Positions 22,001 through 64,000 of a stretch of 64,000 nt of DNA are shown one piece after another. The notes below the pieces were generated by a model. The model did no database searches, was not told where the DNA came from, and worked only from the letters and a program-made list of their open reading frames with translations. Positions within the stretch are counted from its first letter, which is position 1; the number at the start of each line of letters is the position of its first letter. The DNA lies in the NCBI GenBank assembly GCA_949987565.1, contig OX465109.1:12292509-12356508 (forward strand), given 5' to 3'. This DNA comes from Luidia sarsii (taxonomy: Eukaryota > Echinodermata > Asteroidea > Paxillosida > Luidiidae). The position numbers were made by a program, and so were the translations under genes.

Positions 22001-22574
22001 ACAATAAAACATTCAAATTGACAAAATGAAACATCAGGCCCCGGTTTCTCTAAACTACGTTTTTATATAAATATTTACAAATTTATTTTTGGGAATGTTT
22101 GGTTATTTACATTGATCAGTAGGGGCCTACAGCAATAATAATTAATAATTATATCCCGTCAACGAATGAGTACTGGTGTCATTATATGAATAAAAATGAT
22201 TATTTTGGGTGACTATGAATGATTATAAAAGAATAGACACCAAATCTGTATGTACACATGTGTACCTCATTCCCAATGTAAGGCTACACTGTATACCGCG
22301 CTGTGCGCAGTTCCAACGCACAGCCGCACCCAGTACGTCAAACTGTAGCGTACACACAGCACTACACCGTACAGTAACGTTATGTGTGTTTCAAAACAAC
22401 CCCCCATTTTGCACTAAACTGATTCAGAAAATAAAACTATAGCAACCTAAGTGTAAGATGTCCGCAAATAAACACTCGTATTAAACCGGAGAAGCGAAAA
22501 GGTGACTATTTCGATCATTTCAGCACCGAATTACTTACAATTCCCGGCAGATTGGCATATTTGGGGTCCGCCAT
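6998..22574 (-). CDS. DCTN2: Dynactin subunit 2 (dynamitin/p50), complete gene
   Basis: Thirteen minus-strand exons: 22539-22574, 20074-20136, 18608-18704, 17733-17800, 16620-16718, 15972-16129, 15095-15248, 13967-14032, 12260-12298, 10396-10545, 9925-10027, 9187-9278, 6998-7084. They join in frame to 403 codons plus TGA; human p50 is about 401. Dynamitin forms part of the dynactin shoulder, tying the p150 projecting arm to the Arp1 filament, and its excess dissociates dynactin. Family signatures are the N-terminal MADPKYANLPGI that docks on the Arp1 filament, PDVYETTDLPEDDQ, DPNAAF.KFKDK, FSDR...RRTGY, KETP.QK.QRLQHE, HLEKILG.DA, TYELHYNPEQTKFSQ, and the C-terminal MATIQAN...ERMKK. The chain is mostly predicted coiled coil. 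Every junction is GT-AG and phases are consistent. It diverges from KIF5 across a 761-bp promoter. The introns carry at least four minisatellites. Identification is secure. Confidence 0.97.
7181..9092. repeat. 21-bp minisatellite (~91 units) in DCTN2 intron 12
   Basis: The unit is ggtcctgctatgattgggaaa, with alternative tails (gataaa, gagaaa, ataaggaaa). The array fills nearly the whole intron. Blocks of variant units recur in the same order (for example around 7205, 7340 and 7445, and again around 8040 and 8530), so higher-order duplication has occurred. Because 21 is divisible by three and the unit lacks stops, open frames of over 650 codons exist on both strands (GPAMIGK repeats on +, SRTFPNP on -). 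These are not evidence of coding. The unit matches the core of a dispersed repeat at 10089-10249. Confidence 0.95.
9187..9278 (-). CDS. DCTN2: DCTN2 exon 12 (residues 346-375)
   Basis: The acceptor is ATAG above 9278; the first two bases complete Ala345. The exon encodes LQFSQALSHLDTSQQQL...NNQDTLLKE, aligned with human MQFGQLLTHLDTTQQM. The donor is GTATGT. A second AG 8 nt downstream (GCAG) would break the frame and lose residues conserved in human, so it was not used. Confidence 0.93.
9440..9665 (+). mobile_element. LINE ORF2 3'-end relic
   Basis: The + strand reads SPNCDCGELQTISQIINIC, the cysteine/histidine-like motif near the C-terminus of many non-LTR retrotransposon polymerases. After a frameshift it continues LDDETISWLNMDLL and a stop, which fits the usual tail. 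It is a short, 5'-truncated, frameshifted fossil in DCTN2 intron 11, antisense to the gene. Confidence 0.65.
9925..10027 (-). CDS. DCTN2: DCTN2 exon 11 (residues 311-344)
   Basis: It encodes VSELYDMVEKWDSIADSVPAIVQRL.ALKDLHEQ plus the first base of Ala345, aligned with human [25 protein letters not shown]. The acceptor is GGCAG and the donor GTGAGG. Confidence 0.95.
10088..10300. repeat. Foldback dispersed repeat, 'cctgctaggatcgaaacg' family
   Basis: Nearly perfect arms at 10088-10137 and 10202-10249 (ttaaaatttagtgggcctga... and its inverse) enclose two extra copies of the core. A tail follows, reading attttggtaattttagtcag then taagcagtttgcaac. Related copies appear at 28720, 41924, 51270, 63264 and elsewhere. 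Confidence 0.8.
10396..10545 (-). CDS. DCTN2: DCTN2 exon 10 (residues 261-310)
   Basis: A fifty-codon phase-0 exon encoding ESVSQLQAQVSLLDSSQLDH and then ADARIQSLLQHLNQAKEKKK...EDAGRESK. It aligns with the human METVELLQAKVSALDL coiled-coil segment. The donor is GTGAGG and the acceptor CTCAG. Confidence 0.95.
10731..11399. repeat. 39-bp minisatellite (~17 units) in DCTN2 intron 9
   Basis: The unit reads aacacccatctttcattcaa then tgggaacacagggtaaact. Copies are 90-100% alike with a few indels (catgta inserted near 10960). The 39-bp period keeps the frame open on both strands (FHSMGTQGKLTPI on +). Confidence 0.95.
11500..11810. repeat. Foldback remnant followed by tRNA-SINE tail
   Basis: Positions 11500-11640 hold inverted words (gagtggctctgaaaagagcc / ggctcttttcagagccacac) of the 'gtttgcngtgacaccatgta' family. 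Positions 11737-11810 match the SINE tail: gactgggaacaattttgaaa followed by aatggcaa and then tttgactggactaggactt. Both lie in DCTN2 intron 9. Confidence 0.6.
12260..12298 (-). CDS. DCTN2: DCTN2 exon 9 (residues 248-260)
   Basis: A 39-nt exon encoding AFVTSDTNAKGLM between GCAG and GTAAGT. It is the least conserved exon. It is supported by both strong splice sites, the phase 0/0 fit between exons 8 and 10, and length agreement with human. Confidence 0.85.
12299..13572. other. DCTN2 intron 8, upper part
   Basis: Mostly unique-looking sequence. Positions 12585-12720 resemble the 'gatttctgtgcatcgctcgtc' foldback family that flanks exon 3. No coding signal is seen. Confidence 0.5.
13577..13929. 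mobile_element. TTAA-flanked MITE, AGCCCCT family, copy 1
   Basis: TTAA at 13573-13576 and 13930-13933 flanks inverted ends agcccctta... / ...taggggct. A second full copy lies at 51392-51766 with very similar interior (aacttataca, ttttcgcgaaacaaatga, gattgagctgaaattttcac), and a fragment sits near 56196. The TTAA target suggests a piggyBac-type non-autonomous element. It ends only 37 bp from DCTN2 exon 8. Confidence 0.75.
13967..14032 (-). CDS. DCTN2: DCTN2 exon 8 (residues 226-247)
   Basis: It encodes ASELEQRLARLEAAVGQDPQKL, aligned with human VAELEKRLTELETAVRCDQ. Phase 0 on both sides; acceptor GACAG, donor GTAAGT. Confidence 0.94.
14700..15015. repeat. Foldback element, 'gtgacaccatgta' family
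   Basis: The inverted ends are gtttgctgtgacaccgtata (14707) and tggtgtcacccgcaaac (14992). Between them lies a phrase echoing other members (agagtgtgtgctc... agcacacactgtaacc). It is in DCTN2 intron 7. Confidence 0.6.
15095..15248 (-). CDS. DCTN2: DCTN2 exon 7 (residues 175-225)
   Basis: The first base completes Lys174. It encodes KLLSQLDAYKKL..., a Ser/Lys/Gly linker, then CITYELHYNPEQTKFSQLSK, aligned with human VTYELHSRPEQDKFSQAAK. Acceptor GCTAG, donor GTGAGG. Confidence 0.95.
15321..15940. repeat. ~40-bp minisatellite in DCTN2 intron 6
   Basis: About 14 units of tccatagacttgtgtgcaat followed by ttgaagcctctacagtagtt. Spacing at the 5' end is irregular; three near-identical units ('aacatctgaagcagtttcaa') lie near 15645-15770. 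It lies between exons 6 and 7, ending 32 bp from exon 6. Confidence 0.92.
15972..16129 (-). CDS. DCTN2: DCTN2 exon 6 (residues 122-173)
   Basis: It encodes ETAADTKSPSVTPVSMLQQV, then GALQEQLYELHLEKILGSDA and VVEAADPQGALP plus two bases of Lys174. It aligns with human [20 protein letters not shown] and DPDGALAK. Acceptor CTCCAG, donor GTAAGC. Confidence 0.95.
16130..16372 (-). repeat. Tandem duplications of a splice-acceptor-like unit
   Basis: Directly abutting the exon 6 acceptor, a ~45-60-bp unit recurs about four more times. On the minus strand each unit is a T-rich tract (gtttgtttgttg, ttctttcctcc) ending in CCAG or CTAG. The array therefore multiplies pyrimidine-tract-plus-AG signals immediately upstream of the real acceptor. 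Confidence 0.75.
16620..16718 (-). CDS. DCTN2: DCTN2 exon 5 (residues 89-121)
   Basis: A phase-0 exon of 33 codons, LEDGTEIKETPVQKFQRLQH then EIRELSDEVEQLK, aligned with human [20 protein letters not shown]. Acceptor CCCAG, donor GTGAGT. Confidence 0.95.
16805..16987. repeat. Foldback element with ~34-bp arms
   Basis: The arms are tataggaaaggtttgcggtg then acaccatgtataag, with the exact inverse at 16953-16986. The interior has a second small hairpin (ggtcgtcatcaggagatgacgacc). It lies in DCTN2 intron 4 and is the best-preserved member of its family in the window. Confidence 0.75.
17733..17800 (-). CDS. DCTN2: DCTN2 exon 4 (residues 67-88)
   Basis: Two bases complete Asp66. It then encodes FSDRVSHSRRTGYYVPRTEY and EI, aligned with human [20 protein letters not shown]. 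Acceptor TTCAG, donor GTAAGA. Confidence 0.94.
17890..18130. mobile_element. Degenerate MITE, 'ccgggca' family
   Basis: gggccctccggatccgggca and tttaaacaaagactcttcg match the better copies at 56291-56962 and 62822-63132. The ends are decayed. Confidence 0.5.
18225..18344 (+). repeat. Palindromic dispersed repeat, copy A
   Basis: It begins gggctggatttcacaaagcc and ends tacgatgagtttggtgaaac. It is the reverse-orientation partner of the element at 19671-19821, on the opposite side of DCTN2 exon 3. Confidence 0.75.
18608..18704 (-). CDS. DCTN2: DCTN2 exon 3 (residues 34-65)
   Basis: It encodes EELKSESVEQLQVDPNAAFS and KFKDKKLVSGQI plus one base of Asp66, aligned with human [20 protein letters not shown]. 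The length of 97 nt is not a multiple of three, so skipping would shift the frame. Confidence 0.95.
18855..19200 (-). mobile_element. 5'-truncated LINE fragment with (TTA)n tail
   Basis: The minus strand encodes LRSQYNLVVSRTLKRASAFS and then NTLPTSICNASSTDQFKRLL, KTHLFNRNL and a stop at 18964. This matches the typical C-terminus of LINE reverse transcriptases (RAFSFAAPRLWNSLP... FK..LKTHLF). It is followed by aagcgctttgcatccctgga, ggcgctctataaatgcg and a TTATTATTA tail at 18858-18868. Truncation is usual for LINEs. It lies in DCTN2 intron 2, in sense orientation. Confidence 0.75.
19202..19221. repeat. (CA)n microsatellite
   Basis: A short pure CA run at the 5' boundary of the LINE fragment. 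Confidence 0.9.
19430..19640 (-). mobile_element. tRNA-derived SINE copy
   Basis: On the minus strand, GGGCTGGATAGCTCAGATGG matches a tRNA A box and ggttcaaatgcc a decayed B box. The flank ttagatggtggcctttcctattagtcaact is shared with the copies at 57545 and 60025. Confidence 0.65.
19671..19821 (-). repeat. Palindromic dispersed repeat, copy B
   Basis: It reads tttcatcaaacccatcgtaa ... ggctttttgaaatccacccc, the inverse of copy A at 18225-18344, with internal palindromes catcgtaacttacgat. Confidence 0.75.
20074..20136 (-). CDS. DCTN2: DCTN2 exon 2 (residues 13-33)
   Basis: It encodes DSQPDVYETTDLPEDDQQRV V, aligned with human [20 protein letters not shown]. Phase 0; acceptor TTCAG, donor GTATGT. 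Confidence 0.96.
20137..21494. other. DCTN2 intron 1, lower part
   Basis: Mostly A/T-rich, apparently unique sequence with homopolymer A runs near 20281. A tandem doublet (agcgtaccgtcgaaaa / acgcgtaccgtcgaaaa) lies at 21412-21445. No gene is seen. Confidence 0.5.
21504..21686. mobile_element. Foldback MITE with 46-bp perfect arms and 9-bp target duplication
   Basis: The arms at 21504-21549 and 21641-21686 are perfect inverses, starting cgcagtggctgttgttacgg. Both ends abut TATCTTTAA (21495-21503 and 21687-21695). A 9-bp duplication with long terminal repeats is the pattern of Mutator-like elements. The 183-bp element has no coding capacity and lies in DCTN2 intron 1. Confidence 0.85.
21710..21845 (-). 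mobile_element. tRNA-SINE copy, decayed
   Basis: aaaggaaaaacttactggga ... aattttgaaaaatagcaaag ... ttttactgggctggaactca followed by accagcactctagcctctta is the SINE tail, B-box and A-box order on the minus strand, with substitutions. Confidence 0.55.
22539..22574 (-). CDS. DCTN2: DCTN2 exon 1 (residues 1-12), start codon
   Basis: It encodes MADPKYANLPGI (human MADPKYADLPGI), with donor GTAAGT. The start context AAAGATGGCGGACC overlaps a YY1-like motif. It is the only ATG compatible with the conserved N-terminus. Confidence 0.97.
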
Positions 22575-23335
22575 CTTTAATTTATTTGGCCACGTGATTA
22601 CCGAGTCCGCGAGAACTGGCAAAAATGTTGCAATCACTAATTAGATAAAAGGACACAACAATATTTCACATCATTTTAATGCATTTATATAATATCTTAT
22701 CATAGTTCGAGAAAAAATGCACTTTGAAGCACGACAAAGCTCGGTAATCACTTCACAGCCTCGCGAGAAATTGCTAAACAGCACATGATGTCATAGATTC
22801 GGCTGTAGATGAGCGGAGTAGGTGGATACAATTTTCCCCAGCACCGGGCCGCCCGACACTGGCATGTAAATAGTAGATTTTTCTCCACATCTTAGTCGAT
22901 CGTCGGCCTCAGATGACAGCAATTATGCCGATCGCGCACCCGGGCAACCCACAGGCTCCCCACGCGTCTCGGTGAGAGCGTTTTTGCCGTCAAAATTCCT
23001 GGATGAAAAACCCCGAAGTGTTGTCTGTATTATTTTAATCATCTTCGGTCGCCGGCTGTCTGTGCGGTGACTGTATACCGTGTACACACATAAATTATCT
23101 GCCCAAATATTATTAGGTGACATTCACATCACGGTAGACTGTGCAGTTTAACTGGTGAATTTGTGACTTTAAGCACATTTGGGCGTCTGCTTACACAGCC
23201 GGACACAGTACTGGAATGTGAATTAAGACAACTTCAGGATCTTCAGATTTTTTCGCAAAAACATCTGATTTCGGGGGAAAAAAAGTATTCCTTGATTTTT
23301 TGTCGTCGGTTCTGGGGAAGCGAACAAGCGACAAG
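22575..23335. promoter_or_regulatory. Divergent promoter region shared by DCTN2 and KIF5
   Basis: 761 bp separate the two start codons, so both 5' UTRs and promoters must lie here unless upstream non-coding exons exist. The region is CpG-richer than the flanking introns. Visible motifs are an E-box CACGTG at 22591-22596, CTCGCGAGA at 22760-22768 (one base short of the TCTCGCGAGA element of vertebrate divergent promoters), and YY1-like AAGATGGC motifs over both start codons. No TATA box is evident. Transcription start sites are not determinable here. Confidence 0.75.
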
Positions 23336-63596
<40,261 letters not shown>

Positions 63597-63612
63597 GTAA
63601 GTATAGAGGCCC

Positions 63613-64000
63613 CTGCCCTGCCACACCCTGTCACACCCTGCTCCGCCCTGCCATTCCCCAATCAACATGTACCATGCCCGGCCCTGCCCTGCCCTGCCCT
63701 GCCCTGCCCTGCCATGCCCTGCCCTGCCCTGCCCTGCCCTGCCCTGCCCTGCCCTGCCCTGCCCTGCCCTGCCCTGCCACATCCTGCTCCACCCTGCCAT
63801 TCCCCAATCAACATGTACCATGCCCGGCCCTGCCCTGCCCTGCCCCGCCCTGTCACACCCTGCTCCGCCCTGCCATTCCCCAATCTACATGTACCATGCC
63901 TCGCCCTGCCCGGCCCTGCCCTGCCCTGCCCTGCCACAACCTGCTCCACCCTGCCATTCCCCAATCTACCATGCCCCGCCCTGCCTGGCCCTGCCCTGCA
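63613..64000. repeat. (CCCTG)n array with higher-order ~125-180-bp repeat
   Basis: Pentamer runs of ccctg are punctuated by a recurring segment ctccgccctgccattcccca then atcnacatgtaccatgcc at 63640, 63785, 63867 and 63944. The array runs off the window end. Confidence 0.93.

Noticed and set aside
23300..23335. Upstream in-frame extension of KIF5 from a TTG
   Set aside because: No ATG in the extension; the conserved N-terminus MAD..ECNIKV begins at 23336.

Overview
This is a eukaryotic (metazoan) genomic window. Coding sequence is broken into short exons with canonical GT-AG introns, and most of the window is intronic repeat. The proteins read clearly as animal orthologues. Dispersed repeats recall marine invertebrate deuterostomes: self-complementary ACATGT/GTACAT tracts, a tRNA-derived SINE, TTAA-flanked MITEs, and elements beginning like 'cccatttcatagggctgctt'. 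An echinoderm or hemichordate is my best guess and a lancelet is not excluded. This placement is by impression, not by a search.

Layout. (1) 342-3355, + strand: the last three coding exons of ribosomal protein eL27 (RPL27), with a poly(A) signal at 3455. (2) 3356-6997: gene-free spacer with MITE-like foldbacks. (3) 22574 down to 6998, - strand: a complete 13-exon gene for dynamitin (DCTN2/p50), 403 codons. Its introns carry several minisatellites, two LINE relics and many foldback elements. (4) 22575-23335: a 761-bp head-to-head promoter region. (5) 23336 to beyond the window end, + strand: the first 17 coding exons (733 complete codons plus 2 nt) of a kinesin-1 heavy chain (KIF5). This covers the whole motor domain, the neck and much of the coiled-coil stalk; the C-terminal stalk, light-chain-binding region and tail lie beyond 64000. 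Intron 2 (18.6 kb) and intron 3 (5.7 kb) of KIF5 are saturated with palindromic hexamer sequence.

The gene pair is functionally meaningful. KIF5 is the plus-end microtubule motor and dynamitin is a subunit of dynactin, the cofactor of the minus-end motor dynein. They share one short divergent promoter, and the human genes DCTN2 and KIF5A are likewise head-to-head neighbours at 12q13, so the arrangement may be ancient.

The rest of the biology is repeat biology. One dispersed foldback family (core near 'gagaaaggtcctgctaggat') appears to have seeded several independent tandem arrays inside introns. The 5' head of a tRNA-derived SINE has been amplified into a 51-bp satellite of about 23 units. 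A TTAA-flanked MITE sits nested inside a SINE. A 28-nt stretch of KIF5 exon 13 recurs inverted in intron 14. No prokaryotic, viral or CRISPR features were seen.
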